Source of the DNA: Campylobacter aviculae
GTDB lineage: Bacteria > Campylobacterota > Campylobacteria > Campylobacterales > Campylobacteraceae
DNA: 64,000 nucleotides
Assembly (NCBI RefSeq): GCF_005406215.1
Contig: NZ_NXMA01000002.1
Coordinates: 101,026-165,025 of the forward strand
Direction of reading: 5' to 3'
Position 1 is the stretch's first letter. The number at the start of each line of letters is the position of its first letter. The translations under genes were made by a program, and so were the position numbers. Positions 17,689 through 27,441 of the stretch are shown in pieces. The notes below the pieces were generated by a model. That model saw only the letters and a program-made list of their open reading frames with translations. It made no database searches and was not told the DNA's origin.

Positions 17689-18524
17689 AAGAACTTTTCA
17701 TCAAGTATTTAAATGAAAATTTACCCTATATAAAAAGCTTTCATCCTTTTTTTAATGAAGCCTTACAAGCAATGTTAAAAGCAGGAGGGAAACATTTTCG
17801 TGCACAATTGCTTTTAGGGGTTGTTGAGTGCAAGGCACCACAACTCGTTTCAAACGCCTTAGGTGCAGCTTTGGCTTTAGAATTTATCCATACTTATTCT
17901 CTCATTCATGATGATTTACCTGCTATGGATAATGCTGATTTTAGACGAGGTACTCCTACTTTACATAAAAATTACGATGAAACCACGGCTATTTTAGTTG
18001 GAGATGCTTTAAATACTGAAGCTTTTTTATTATTAAGTAACCTAAATTTAAAAGAAAAGATCAAAATCAATTTAATCCGCACTTTAGCCTATAATGCAGG
18101 TATTAATGGGATGATTATAGGTCAGGCGATTGATTGTTATTTTGAAGATAAAAAACTCAATTTAGATGAACTTAAATTTTTACATATTCATAAAACCGCA
18201 AAACTCATAGCTGCATCTTTAAAAATGGGTTGTGAAATTTGCGAATTAGACAAAAAAGAAAGTGAAAAAATTTATGATATTGGTTTAAAATTAGGTTTAA
18301 TCTTTCAAATCAACGATGATATTATAGATGCAACCATGAGTGAAGAGCAAAGTGGAAAACCTGCTAATCATGATACGCATAAAAATTCTTTTGTGAATTT
18401 ATTAGGACTTCAAGAAGCCATAAATTGCAAAAATGATTTGATACAAAATTGCAAAAATGATTTGATTGATTTAGATGAAAAAATATCAAAAATGATCGAA
18501 AATCTTATGATACAATATTTATAA
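17685..18524 (+). CDS. ispA: Geranylgeranyl/farnesyl diphosphate synthase
   Basis: Condenses isopentenyl diphosphate with allylic diphosphates to make precursors for undecaprenyl carriers and quinones. 279 residues with the two aspartate-rich motifs: DDLPAMDNADFRRG (about 76-89) and NDDIID (about 207-212). It starts at GTG 17685, overlapping the PDZ gene stop by 4 bp (GTGA). A 13-residue repeat near the C-terminus (NCKNDLIQ, NCKNDLID) is unusual but harmless in a loop. Confidence 0.93.
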   Translation: MKELFIKYLNENLPYIKSFHPFFNEALQAMLKAGGKHFRAQLLLGVVECKAPQLVSNALGAALALEFIHTYSLIHDDLPAMDNADFRRGTPTLHKNYDETTAILVGDALNTEAFLLLSNLNLKEKIKINLIRTLAYNAGINGMIIGQAIDCYFEDKKLNLDELKFLHIHKTAKLIAASLKMGCEICELDKKESEKIYDIGLKLGLIFQINDDIIDATMSEEQSGKPANHDTHKNSFVNLLGLQEAINCKNDLIQNCKNDLIDLDEKISKMIENLMIQYL

Positions 18525-18533
18525 AGGTTGAGA

Positions 18534-20432
18534 ATGGATACAAAATTTTTAAAAATTCAAGCAGATACTTTAAGATTTTTAAGTGCAGATATGATCCAAA
18601 AAGCAAATTCTGGCCATCCTGGTGCTCCTTTGGGTTTAGCTGATATCTTAAGTGTTTTAAGTTATCATTTAAAACATAATCCTAAAAATCCAAACTGGCT
18701 AAATCGCGATAGATTAGTTTTTTCAGGCGGTCATGCAAGTGCTTTAATCTATAGTTTTCTGCATTTAAGCGGCTATGACTTAAGCTTGGATGATTTAAAA
18801 AATTTTAGACAACTTCATTCTAAAACCCCTGGTCATCCAGAGATCACAACAGCAGGCATTGAAATTGCAACAGGTCCTTTAGGACAAGGTGTGGCTAATG
18901 CTGTTGGATTTGCTATGGCTGCTAAAAAAGCTCAAAAAATGCTTGGAGAAGATCTAATCGATCATAAAATTTATTGTCTTTGTGGTGATGGAGATTTACA
19001 AGAAGGAATTTCTTATGAAGCTTGTTCTTTAGCAGGACTTCATAAACTTGATAATTTAATACTTATTTATGATAGCAATAATATCTCTATAGAAGGAGAT
19101 GTAGGCCTTGCATTTAATGAAGATGTTGCTTTGCGTTTTAAATCCCAAGGTTTTGAAGTTCAAGATATCGATGGACACAATTTTGAAGAGATTGATAAAG
19201 CTTTAGAAAAAGCAAAAAATTCTAAACAACCAAGCCTTATTATTGCAAGAACAACCATCGCCAAAGGCGCTGGAAAACTTGAAGGAAGCCATAAAAGTCA
19301 TGGTGCTCCTTTGGGTGAAGATATCATCAAAGAAGCTAAAGAAAAAATAGGTTTTGATAAAAATTTAACCTTTCAAATTCCACCAGAAGCAAAAATTCGT
19401 TTTGAAAGTGCTATAGAAATTGGAGATTTAGAAGAAGCAAAATGGAAAGAAAAACTTCAAAATTCAAATAAAAAAGAACTCTTAGAAAAGCTTTTAAAAC
19501 CTGATTTTAGCAAAATACAATATCCTGATTTTAAAGGTAAAGATCTTGCTACAAGAGATAGCAATGGAGAAATTTTAAACATTTTAGCTAAAAATTTAGA
19601 AGGCTTTTTAGGCGGAAGTGCAGATTTAGGTCCTTCAAATAAAACCGAACTTCACGAAATGGGAGATTTTGTAGAAGGGAAAAATATCCATTTTGGCATA
19701 AGAGAACATGCAATGGTAGCTATCAATAATGCCTTTGCTAGGTATGGCTTATTTTTACCTTTTTCAGCAACCTTTTTCATTTTTAGCGAATATTTAAAAC
19801 CGGCTGCTAGAATTGCTGCTTTGATGAAAATTAAACACTTTTTTATTTTCACTCACGATAGTATTGGGGTTGGAGAAGATGGTCCTACTCACCAGCCTAT
19901 TGAACAATTAAGCACTTTTAGAGCTATGCCTGATTGCTTAACTTTTAGACCTGCGGATGGGGTTGAAAATGTCAAAGCTTGGAAAATAGCCTTAAATAAA
20001 CAAATGCCAAGTGCTTTTGTCCTTTCACGTCAAAAACTTAAAGCTCTAAGCGAACCTGTTTTTGGAGATGTTGAAAATGGAGCTTATTTGCTTAAAGAAA
20101 ATAACAATCCTAAATTCACTTTACTTTCTAGCGGTAGCGAAGTTTCGCTTTGCTTAGATGTTGCCAATGAGCTTGAAAAACAAAATATTACTTGTAATGT
20201 TGTTTCAATGCCTTGTTTTGAACTCTTTAATCAGCAAGAAAACGACTATAAAAAAAGAATTTTAAAAGGTGAAGTTATAGGGATTGAAGCAGCAAATTCT
20301 AATGAGCTTTATAAATTTTGTCATAAAGTTTATGGTATAGAAAGTTTTGGAGAAAGTGGAAAAGATAAGGATGTGTTTGAACACTTTGGTTTTAGCGTTT
20401 CTAAACTTTTAAATTTTATACTCGATAAATAA
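18534..20432 (+). CDS. tkt: Transketolase
   Basis: Thiamine diphosphate enzyme of the non-oxidative pentose phosphate pathway. 632 residues. The start is ATG 18534 because AAGG at 18524-18527 gives 6-base spacing; a TTG two codons upstream is less likely. Visible motifs are GHPGAPLGLADI (about 27-38), the cofactor motif GDGDLQEGISYE (about 150-161) and GVGEDGPTHQPIEQ in the pyrimidine domain (about 442-455). Follows ispA by 9 bp. Confidence 0.96.
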   Translation: MDTKFLKIQADTLRFLSADMIQKANSGHPGAPLGLADILSVLSYHLKHNPKNPNWLNRDRLVFSGGHASALIYSFLHLSGYDLSLDDLKNFRQLHSKTPGHPEITTAGIEIATGPLGQGVANAVGFAMAAKKAQKMLGEDLIDHKIYCLCGDGDLQEGISYEACSLAGLHKLDNLILIYDSNNISIEGDVGLAFNEDVALRFKSQGFEVQDIDGHNFEEIDKALEKAKNSKQPSLIIARTTIAKGAGKLEGSHKSHGAPLGEDIIKEAKEKIGFDKNLTFQIPPEAKIRFESAIEIGDLEEAKWKEKLQNSNKKELLEKLLKPDFSKIQYPDFKGKDLATRDSNGEILNILAKNLEGFLGGSADLGPSNKTELHEMGDFVEGKNIHFGIREHAMVAINNAFARYGLFLPFSATFFIFSEYLKPAARIAALMKIKHFFIFTHDSIGVGEDGPTHQPIEQLSTFRAMPDCLTFRPADGVENVKAWKIALNKQMPSAFVLSRQKLKALSEPVFGDVENGAYLLKENNNPKFTLLSSGSEVSLCLDVANELEKQNITCNVVSMPCFELFNQQENDYKKRILKGEVIGIEAANSNELYKFCHKVYGIESFGESGKDKDVFEHFGFSVSKLLNFILDK

Positions 20433-20433
20433 A

Positions 20434-21546
20434 ATGACTGCGAATTTCAAATTTCAAAAAGATAAAATTTTGATTTTTGGAATTTGGAATAAAACAAGCA
20501 TTGCAAGATTAAAAACTCACGATTTTTTATCTCAAATTTCAATCACACAATGTATTTTTGATTTTAGCAATTTAGAAGAAATTGATATGGCCGGAGTGAG
20601 ATTTTTTCTTGCCCTAGAATTTGATCTTAAAAAAAATAATATTTCTATATTAAAACAGGGATTAAATTCTCGTTTTGAAAAACTATTTCAACTTTGTGAA
20701 AAAAATTATCAAAGAATAGAAAATGATACACAAAAAAATAAGCTTGATTTTAAAAAATTATTCATATCTTTAGGGATATTTAGTGTTAATTTTCTTGCAA
20801 TTTTAAAAGATTTTATCAATTTTGTAGGTGCTTTTTTTATTGCTCTTTTGCTATGTTTTAAAAATCCTAAAAATTTTCGCTTTATATCTTTTTTATATCA
20901 TATAGAAAATTCAGCATTTAATGCCTTACCTATTATCATTTTAACTGCTCTTTTAATAGGAATCGTCCTTGCTTATCAAGCGGCTTATCAACTGGCTCAA
21001 TTTGGAGCTAATATTTTTATCGTTGATCTTATGGGAATTTCAGCTACTAGAGAACTGGCTCCTTTAATTACAGCTATTATTATAGCTGGGAGAAGTGCAA
21101 GTGCTTATACAGCACAAATTGGAGTGATGAAAATTACAGATGAAATTGCTGCGATGAATACCATGGGTTTTAGATCTTTTGATTTTATTATCATTCCTCG
21201 CGTAATGGCCTTAATCATCTCTATGCCCCTAGTAGTCGCATTAAGTGATGCTATCAGTATTTTAGGAGGAATGATAGTTGCGAAAATAAGCCTTGACATT
21301 TCTTTTTTAGAATTTATAAGGCGTTTTAAGGAAGCGGTTGAATTAAAGCATATCATCATAGGTCTTGCAAAAGCTCCAATGTTCGGATTTTTAATTGGTG
21401 CGATTGCTTGTTTTAATGGTTTTAAGGTAAAAAACACTACTCAAAGCATAGGAATTTATACCACAAAAAGTGTTGTAAATACTATTTTTTGGGTAATAGC
21501 ATTTGATGCTTTATTTTCAATTATTTTAACTATGGCTGGAATTTAA
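20434..21546 (+). CDS. iamB: Lipid ABC transporter permease (MlaE family) with N-terminal STAS-like domain
   Basis: Inner-membrane permease of an Mla-type phospholipid transporter. Of 370 residues, the first 95 or so form a STAS-like domain (IFDFSNLEEIDMAGVRFF), followed by five or six membrane segments from about 125 and the family motif GRSASAYTAQIGVMKITDEIAAM (in two parts, about 209-231). The N-terminal domain takes the place of the separate MlaB subunit of E. coli. Named iamB in C. jejuni, where the locus was described as invasion-associated. The stop overlaps the next start by 1 base. Confidence 0.9.
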   Translation: MTANFKFQKDKILIFGIWNKTSIARLKTHDFLSQISITQCIFDFSNLEEIDMAGVRFFLALEFDLKKNNISILKQGLNSRFEKLFQLCEKNYQRIENDTQKNKLDFKKLFISLGIFSVNFLAILKDFINFVGAFFIALLLCFKNPKNFRFISFLYHIENSAFNALPIIILTALLIGIVLAYQAAYQLAQFGANIFIVDLMGISATRELAPLITAIIIAGRSASAYTAQIGVMKITDEIAAMNTMGFRSFDFIIIPRVMALIISMPLVVALSDAISILGGMIVAKISLDISFLEFIRRFKEAVELKHIIIGLAKAPMFGFLIGAIACFNGFKVKNTTQSIGIYTTKSVVNTIFWVIAFDALFSIILTMAGI

Positions 21547-22268
21547 TGGTTATAAAAGCACAAAATATTGTAACAAAATTTGGAGAAAAATTAATTCATG
21601 ATAAAATTAATTTTGAAGTAAAAGAAAATGAAATTTTTGGAATTTTAGGTGGAAGTGGGAGTGGAAAATCTGTTTTACTCAAACAAATGTTGCTTTTGGA
21701 ACATTTTGATGAGGGTGAATATGAAATTCTAGGATTTAAGATTAAAAATATCAATGAAAAAAATGCTCTAAATTTACAAAAACAATGGGGAGTAGTTTTT
21801 CAATTTGCTGCTCTTTTTAGTTTTTTTAGCGTTTATGAAAATATAGCTATTCCCTTAAAAGAATACACAAAATTGGATGAAATTTCAATCAAAGAACTAG
21901 TTATGATGAAACTTAAAATGGTTGGTTTAAATGAAAGCGTTTTAAAACAATTTCCAAGTCAATTAAGCGGAGGTATGCAAAAAAGAGTGGCTATTGCTAG
22001 AGCTTTGGCATTAGATAGTAAATTACTTTTTCTTGATGAGCCAACTTCCGGCCTAGATCCTTATAGTAGCCGTGAATTTGATGAGCTTATCTTAGAATTG
22101 CAACAAATTTTTAACCTTAGTATTGTATTAGTAACACATGATAAAGATAGTATGAAAGCTTTACTTAATCGTTTTATTATTTTAGAAGATAAAAAAGTAG
22201 GTTTTTATGGAACTTATGAGGAACTTAAAATGCAAAATGAAAAACTTTTCAAAAGATTTATGGAGTAA
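21546..22268 (+). CDS. iamA: Lipid ABC transporter ATP-binding protein (MlaF family)
   Basis: 240-residue ATPase partner of the adjacent permease. Walker A is GGSGSGKSVLLKQ (about 35-47), the signature LSGGMQKRVAIARAL (about 139-153) and Walker B LLFLDEPTSGLDP (about 158-170). Translationally coupled to the permease (TAATG) and followed after 2 bp by the MCE protein gene. Known as iamA in C. jejuni. Confidence 0.93.
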   Translation: MVIKAQNIVTKFGEKLIHDKINFEVKENEIFGILGGSGSGKSVLLKQMLLLEHFDEGEYEILGFKIKNINEKNALNLQKQWGVVFQFAALFSFFSVYENIAIPLKEYTKLDEISIKELVMMKLKMVGLNESVLKQFPSQLSGGMQKRVAIARALALDSKLLFLDEPTSGLDPYSSREFDELILELQQIFNLSIVLVTHDKDSMKALLNRFIILEDKKVGFYGTYEELKMQNEKLFKRFME

Positions 22269-22270
22269 AA

Positions 22271-23116
22271 GTGGAAAATAGAGCTAATTATTTTTTTGTG
22301 GGAATTTTTGTTTTTGGATTATTTTTTGCCAGCCTAGCATTTATACTTTGGCTTGGAGGATATGCTAAGGATGAAAGCTTTGAGTATTATGAAATACGAA
22401 CACAAGAATCTGTAGCAGGACTCGGGATTAAAGCACCAGTAAGACTTTTAGGTGTAGAAGTTGGAAGTGTAGAAAATATAAGTATTGAAACACAAGATAA
22501 TTTAGGAGTAAAAATACTCATTAAGGTAAAAAAAGACACTCCTATAAAACAAGATACTTTTGCAACCTTGCAACTCCAAGGTATTACAGGTCTTAAATTC
22601 GTCCAATTACAAGGCGGAACAAAAGATAGTCCAAAATTAACAAGCAAAAATGCAAATACACCACCCGTAATTCGATTTAAAGAAAGTTTTTTAGCCGCCA
22701 TAGATAAACAAAGTGAGCATATTTTCTCTTTAGTTAAAACAGCAGATGATAAAACTAAAGAACTTTTAAGCGATCAAAATTTAAAAAATTTAGAACTCAT
22801 TTTAAAAAATTTAGCCCAAATAAGTATTAATCTTAATGAAAATTCAAAAAAAATGAGTCAAAATATTACAAATGCAAGCTTTAAACTAGGACAAATGGCA
22901 GATAATATAAGTCTTACAGCTAAAAATTTTAATGAAATTTTAAAAAATATTAAAGAAGGAGCATATGATGATTTAAAACAAGATATCGAACAGAATTTAG
23001 AACTCTTAAAAAAAGTTTTATTAGAAAGTGATCTCTTGATACAAAATTTACAAAAAAGCCCATCTGATCTTTTATTTAAACAAGAAAAACCTCAACTAGG
23101 ACCTGGAGAAAGATAA
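22271..23116 (+). CDS. MlaD-family MCE protein
   Basis: Periplasmic lipid-binding component of the Mla-type transporter. 281 residues starting at GTG 22271: membrane anchor about 7-29, MCE domain about 38-115 (GLGIKAPVRLLGVEVGSVENI), then a long helical tail (about 140-265) rich in Asn and Lys. Its stop overlaps the next gene's ATG by one base. Confidence 0.9.
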   Translation: MENRANYFFVGIFVFGLFFASLAFILWLGGYAKDESFEYYEIRTQESVAGLGIKAPVRLLGVEVGSVENISIETQDNLGVKILIKVKKDTPIKQDTFATLQLQGITGLKFVQLQGGTKDSPKLTSKNANTPPVIRFKESFLAAIDKQSEHIFSLVKTADDKTKELLSDQNLKNLELILKNLAQISINLNENSKKMSQNITNASFKLGQMADNISLTAKNFNEILKNIKEGAYDDLKQDIEQNLELLKKVLLESDLLIQNLQKSPSDLLFKQEKPQLGPGER

Positions 23117-23709
23117 TGAAAAAGTATTTATTTATATTTGTTTTAAGTTTCATTTTTTATGGATGCTCTATTAATCATCAAATTGATCAAACTCAAATGT
23201 TTATTTTAAAAAACGATGAAATTTCTTCTAGCACTCTTTTTAAAAAAACGACTAAGATTTTAAAAATCAAAAACGCCTCTTTGCCTTTATATCTTAATTC
23301 AAAATCGATTGTATATATAGAAAATAATATGGGCAATTCTTATGCTTACCATTTTTGGGCAGACTTACCAAGTAGTTTTTATCGATCTTTACTTTTATCT
23401 AAATTAGAACAGGTCAAAATATTTAAAACGGTAATTTTTCAAGGAAGTTCTTTAAAGCCTGATTACATTCTTGAAAGCAGAATTGATTCTTTTGAACAAA
23501 TCATCAATTCTAAACAAAACTATACACAAATTATTGCAAGTGTTAATCTTATCAATGCAAAAGAAAATAAGATCATTTCTCATCGACTTTTTGATTCTAG
23601 AGAAAATATTAATCAAAATGATATCCAAAATATTTATCAATCTTTTGAAAAAAATTTAAATTCCTTAACTAAAGATATCGTTATATGGATTAATTCTAAC
23701 GTTAATTAA
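23116..23709 (+). CDS. ABC-type transport auxiliary lipoprotein
   Basis: 197 residues with a lipoprotein signal ending in the lipobox FYGC (Cys about residue 17). The body resembles the ABC transport auxiliary lipoprotein family (PqiC-like): SIVYIENNMGNSYAYHFWAD near 73-92 and LESRIDSFEQII near 120. It is the last gene of the Mla-type cluster, so an outer-membrane or periplasmic partner of the MCE protein is the natural role, by inference. Confidence 0.8.
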   Translation: MKKYLFIFVLSFIFYGCSINHQIDQTQMFILKNDEISSSTLFKKTTKILKIKNASLPLYLNSKSIVYIENNMGNSYAYHFWADLPSSFYRSLLLSKLEQVKIFKTVIFQGSSLKPDYILESRIDSFEQIINSKQNYTQIIASVNLINAKENKIISHRLFDSRENINQNDIQNIYQSFEKNLNSLTKDIVIWINSNVN

Positions 23710-23768
23710 AAAGTAGGAACACTTTTTGCTTTTAAAGATTTAGTGATAATTTTTTGAAAGGCAAAAAA

Positions 23769-24269
23769 ATGAAAAATGAATTAGATGTATTAAAAAAACA
23801 TTTAGGAGAGGTGCAAGGAATGAGCGAATTTAAAGCTACACAAATTTGCTCACAGATTAACGATGCTAATGATTTTATTGGCGCCTTGCAAGTCTTAGAA
23901 CTCGCTCTTAAAAAAATCGAACAAAGCATTGCACAAAGACTCGATGATCAAATAGATGATTTACAAAAACGTACTTTAGATGCGACTACTTCTCAACTTA
24001 TTCAAAATTGTTCTTTTATGGGAACAGCACTTTTTGGAAATATTTTTAATGTATATGTTGGCAAAAAACTTTTTGAATTTGAAATTTCAAATCCTCTTTT
24101 AATCTTAGAAAAAGCTGGATATGAAGGTGTTTTAGCTTATATCCAAGATAAAAGAGATGAAATCAAAAATATTCTAGCTGATCTAGCCAGTGCTATTGTA
24201 ATGAGTCAAGGTATGGATAATGCCCAAATGTATGATTCAACTACAGATTTTAAAAATCTTTTTAGATAA
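23769..24269 (+). CDS. Conserved hypothetical cytosolic protein
   Basis: 166 residues. ATG 23769 is chosen over a TTG five codons upstream because AAAGG at 23757-23761 gives 7-base spacing. The N-terminal half is helical (KKIEQSIAQRLDDQIDDLQK, about 58-77), the middle has a globular part (FMGTALFGNIFNVYVGKKLF) and there is no signal peptide. It lies 59 bp after the lipid transporter cluster and converges with map. I do not recognise the family. Confidence 0.8.
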   Translation: MKNELDVLKKHLGEVQGMSEFKATQICSQINDANDFIGALQVLELALKKIEQSIAQRLDDQIDDLQKRTLDATTSQLIQNCSFMGTALFGNIFNVYVGKKLFEFEISNPLLILEKAGYEGVLAYIQDKRDEIKNILADLASAIVMSQGMDNAQMYDSTTDFKNLFR

Positions 24270-24278
24270 TTAATCATT

Positions 24279-25037
24279 TCACAAAGCAGAAAGAATATCT
24301 GCTCGTCCATTAATAATCGCTACACAATGTTCATAATGGGCAGTATTTAACTCATCAATACTGCCCGCATCCCATTTTCCATTAAAATGCTTTGGGGTTC
24401 CATCTTTTTGACATATCATAGGTTCTATACAAAAAACCATTCCATTTTTTATCTTAGGTCCGCTTTTAGCATTAGCTCCTTTTTCTAAATAATTTAAAAT
24501 CTCAGGCTCTCCATGAGGTTTTTGACCTATTCCATGCCCACAATATCCACGAAGTGGAACAAAACCTCTTGAAGTAATAAATTCACCCAATGCAGCTGAA
24601 AGCTCCTTAAAACGCATTCCATCTTTAATAATATCAATTGCATAATACAAAGCATCTTTAGCACAAGCAATCAAAGCTTCATCCTTAGAAGAAACTTTAC
24701 CAATAGCAATAGTTCTAGCAGCATCCCCATAATATCCATTAAGCATTGTGCCAACATCTATGCCTAAGATATCACCTTCTTTAAGAATTTTATCATCAGG
24801 AATTCCATGAATACAAACTTGATTTAAAGAAGTGCAAATTGCGCCTGGAAAGCCGTAAAGCCCTTTGAATGAAGGTTTGGCACCTAAGCTTAATATATAT
24901 TCTTCTGCCATTTCATCAATTTGCTTTAAACTCATTCCAATTTTTATCTCTTTTTCTAAAAAATCTAAAGTTTTTGCAACCATTTGATTTGCAATTCTAA
25001 GTTTTTCTATTTCTGCAGGTTTTTTTAGTTCTATCAT
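24279..25037 (-). CDS. map: Methionine aminopeptidase, type I
   Basis: Removes N-terminal methionine from new proteins. 252 residues without the N-terminal zinc-finger extension. The metal ligands are visible in DVGTMLNGYYGDAART (two Asp, about 94-109), GHGIGQKPHGEPE (His, about 168-180), FCIEPM (Glu about 205) and the C-terminal EHCVAI (Glu about 236). Follows murI by 9 bp on the minus strand. Confidence 0.96.
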   Translation of the reverse strand: MIELKKPAEIEKLRIANQMVAKTLDFLEKEIKIGMSLKQIDEMAEEYILSLGAKPSFKGLYGFPGAICTSLNQVCIHGIPDDKILKEGDILGIDVGTMLNGYYGDAARTIAIGKVSSKDEALIACAKDALYYAIDIIKDGMRFKELSAALGEFITSRGFVPLRGYCGHGIGQKPHGEPEILNYLEKGANAKSGPKIKNGMVFCIEPMICQKDGTPKHFNGKWDAGSIDELNTAHYEHCVAIINGRADILSAL

Positions 25038-25046
25038 TATTTATCC

Positions 25047-25790
25047 TTATAAATTAAGCCAAATTTTAGCAGTATTTTTTAACGATTGCACATCGCTTGA
25101 TGCATAAAAATGCAAAATGGCTTTATTTTCTTTAAAGATTAGCTTTTGCTTTTCTTTTAAAAATTCCACTATAGCATCACCAGAATGAATCAGTTTTGTA
25201 TTTTTACCAAAATAATTACCTAAAGATTTCATCAAAAAAGGAAAATGGGTGCAAGCAAGAATTAAAGCATCGGGAGTTTGAACTTTTTCGAAATAATATT
25301 TCATAGCACTTTGCAAAAATTCTCCCTCAAAAATACCTTCTTCGACTATAGGAACAAAAAGTCCAGTTGCTAAAGCTTCAACTCTAGTAAAACCTTGATC
25401 AATTAAACGTTTTTGGTATTCTTGTGAATTGATAGTCGCTTTTGTTGCAATTACTAAAATTCTTTCATCCTTACTCTTTAATGCTTTTTTTGTGGCCTCC
25501 ACTCCAGCATCTATTACTCCATATATTGGGATATTGGCATTTTTACGCAATATATCCAAAGCATAGGCACTTGCTGTGTTGCACGCAATGATAAGCATTT
25601 CAATTTGAAATTTTTCAAAAAAATCTAAAGCTTCTAAACAAAACTTTATAATTGTATCTTTATCTTTCACTCCATAAGGAACTCGTGCAGTATCCCCATA
25701 GTATATTATTTCATCGAATAAATTTGCCTCATAAAGAGACTTTAGGACACTGAGCCCTCCTATACCACTATCAAAAACGCCAATTTTCAT
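25047..25790 (-). CDS. murI: Glutamate racemase
   Basis: Interconverts L- and D-glutamate for peptidoglycan. 247 residues with DSGIGGLSVL (about 7-16), the first catalytic cysteine in ACNTASAYALD (about 69-79) and the second in LACTHFPF (about 179-186). It overlaps the upstream lipoprotein gene by 4 bp. Confidence 0.96.
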   Translation of the reverse strand: MKIGVFDSGIGGLSVLKSLYEANLFDEIIYYGDTARVPYGVKDKDTIIKFCLEALDFFEKFQIEMLIIACNTASAYALDILRKNANIPIYGVIDAGVEATKKALKSKDERILVIATKATINSQEYQKRLIDQGFTRVEALATGLFVPIVEEGIFEGEFLQSAMKYYFEKVQTPDALILACTHFPFLMKSLGNYFGKNTKLIHSGDAIVEFLKEKQKLIFKENKAILHFYASSDVQSLKNTAKIWLNL

Positions 25791-26260
25791 CTTATATATC
25801 TTCTAGCGCCTATATAACGGGATTTCCAGTAAGAATTACTCAAACTAACTTCTTTAACTCCACCCTTGGAAGAAAGATGGATAAAATTACCTTTACTTGT
25901 ATAAATTCCTACGTGCATACCATTTGGTCCTCTACCTGTTCTAAAAAAAACTAAATCTCCTGTTTTTAAATTAGATTTGGAAACTTTTATACCTGAATTT
26001 AATTGCGTAACAGTTGTTCTTGGAATTCTTGTATTTAATTCCAATAAAGCTTTCTGAGTAAAACCTGAACAATCTGCACCTCTTTTTGTAGTGCCTCCTA
26101 AAACATAAGGAGTTTTTCTCCACTCATAAGCAATGGATTTTAGCTTTGATTCTGCATTTGAATAGTGATAATTCGATTTTCCTATAAACGCAAAGTTAGG
26201 ATAAAAACTACATCCAGTAATAAAAAATAAAGCTAAAAAAATAAAAAAAATTTGTCTCAT
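25787..26260 (-). CDS. NlpC/P60 family lipoprotein (peptidoglycan endopeptidase)
   Basis: 157 residues with a lipobox (FFITGCSF, Cys about 17) and one NlpC/P60 domain. The catalytic Cys is in RGADCSGFTQKALLE (about 60-74), the His in NGMHVGIYTSKG (about 112-123), and the third polar residue is likely His in NFIHLSS. Predicted to cleave peptide cross-links in the wall from the membrane. Stop-start overlaps with nhaA (1 base) and murI (4 bp) place it in one operon with them. Confidence 0.9.
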   Translation of the reverse strand: MRQIFFIFLALFFITGCSFYPNFAFIGKSNYHYSNAESKLKSIAYEWRKTPYVLGGTTKRGADCSGFTQKALLELNTRIPRTTVTQLNSGIKVSKSNLKTGDLVFFRTGRGPNGMHVGIYTSKGNFIHLSSKGGVKEVSLSNSYWKSRYIGARRYIR

Positions 26261-27441
26261 TAAACTCCTTTTTTAGAATGATGAGTAAAGAATTTAAGAT
26301 ATATAAAGCCCCAAACTCCAGAACAAAATGAAGCGATCAAAATAGCAAGATTATCTGCATAATGAAATATATCACTTACCTCGTAAGCTAAACCATCGAT
26401 AAACAAACTCATGGTAAAACCTATACCTGTTAAAATAGAGACTCCATAAAGCTGTTTTAAATTCGAACCTTGAGGCAAATCGGTCAATTTAAATTTGATG
26501 GCAAAATATGAAAATGCAAATACTCCCAATTGTTTTCCTATAAAAAGTCCCAAAAATATACCTATGCTTACGCCTGAAAAAATTGTATTTAGATCTATAT
26601 TTGATAAATTTACTCCTGCATTTGCAAAGGCAAATAAAGGCAAAATCACGAAAGTAAGCCAAAATTTTAAACTCTCATAAATATCTTCTAAAAAAGGTTT
26701 TCCTTCTTTGGTGGTCATAGGAATAAAAAAAGCAGTGATAATCCCTGCTAAAGTAGCATGAACTCCACTTTTTAAAACACTAATCCAAAGAATTATAGAA
26801 CAAATAAAATAAAAGGACTTTCTTGTAATTCTAAAAATATTTAAAATAAACATTATAAAAATGGCTATACCTGCAACCACAAAAGCAAATATAGAAAGTT
26901 TAGTGGTATAAAAAATTGCAATAATTAAAATAGCGCCCACATCATCAAAAATTGCCAAAGAAAGTAAAAAAGTCTTAAGACTTGCTGGAATATGTTTTCC
27001 ACACATCATTAAAATGGCTAAAGCAAAAGCTGTATCTGTAGCAGTTGGAATTGCCCATCCTTTAAGAGTATAAAGATCTCCTATATTAATGAAGGTAAAA
27101 AACAAAGCGGGGATTAATATACCTCCCAAAGCTGCTATAAAAGGTAATATTATATTTTTAGGATTTCTAAAATCCCCGTGTAAAAATTCTTTTTTAAGCT
27201 CAAGTCCTATTGCGAAGAAAAAAATCGATATAAGCCCATCATTTATCCAAAGTAAAAAAGGCTTATTAAGCTCAAATTCACCTACACTAAAACCTACTTT
27301 TAAATTAAGAAAATTGCGATAATACTCACTTAAAAATCCATTTTGCACAAGTAAAGCAAATAAAGTACAAATAATGAGCAAAATTCCACCAAAAGCTTCA
27401 CTCAAAATTAAAGTTTTTAATTTATGAAATACGCCATTCAT
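26260..27441 (-). CDS. nhaA2: Na+/H+ antiporter NhaA, second copy
   Basis: Inner-membrane sodium-proton antiporter. 393 residues, about twelve membrane segments. The ion-binding aspartates are in [11 protein letters not shown] (about 134-144) and FDDVGA (about 165-170). It overlaps the first nhaA by 4 bp and is closely similar to it over the whole length (for example [16 protein letters not shown]), so the pair arose by tandem duplication, as in C. jejuni. Confidence 0.95.
   Translation of the reverse strand: MNGVFHKLKTLILSEAFGGILLIICTLFALLVQNGFLSEYYRNFLNLKVGFSVGEFELNKPFLLWINDGLISIFFFAIGLELKKEFLHGDFRNPKNIILPFIAALGGILIPALFFTFINIGDLYTLKGWAIPTATDTAFALAILMMCGKHIPASLKTFLLSLAIFDDVGAILIIAIFYTTKLSIFAFVVAGIAIFIMFILNIFRITRKSFYFICSIILWISVLKSGVHATLAGIITAFFIPMTTKEGKPFLEDIYESLKFWLTFVILPLFAFANAGVNLSNIDLNTIFSGVSIGIFLGLFIGKQLGVFAFSYFAIKFKLTDLPQGSNLKQLYGVSILTGIGFTMSLFIDGLAYEVSDIFHYADNLAILIASFCSGVWGFIYLKFFTHHSKKGV

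Noticed and set aside
18423..18472. Tandem gcaaaaatgatttgat repeat in ispA as a possible slippage site
   Set aside because: In-frame near the C-terminus and stays in frame with copy-number change; no sign of regulatory use.
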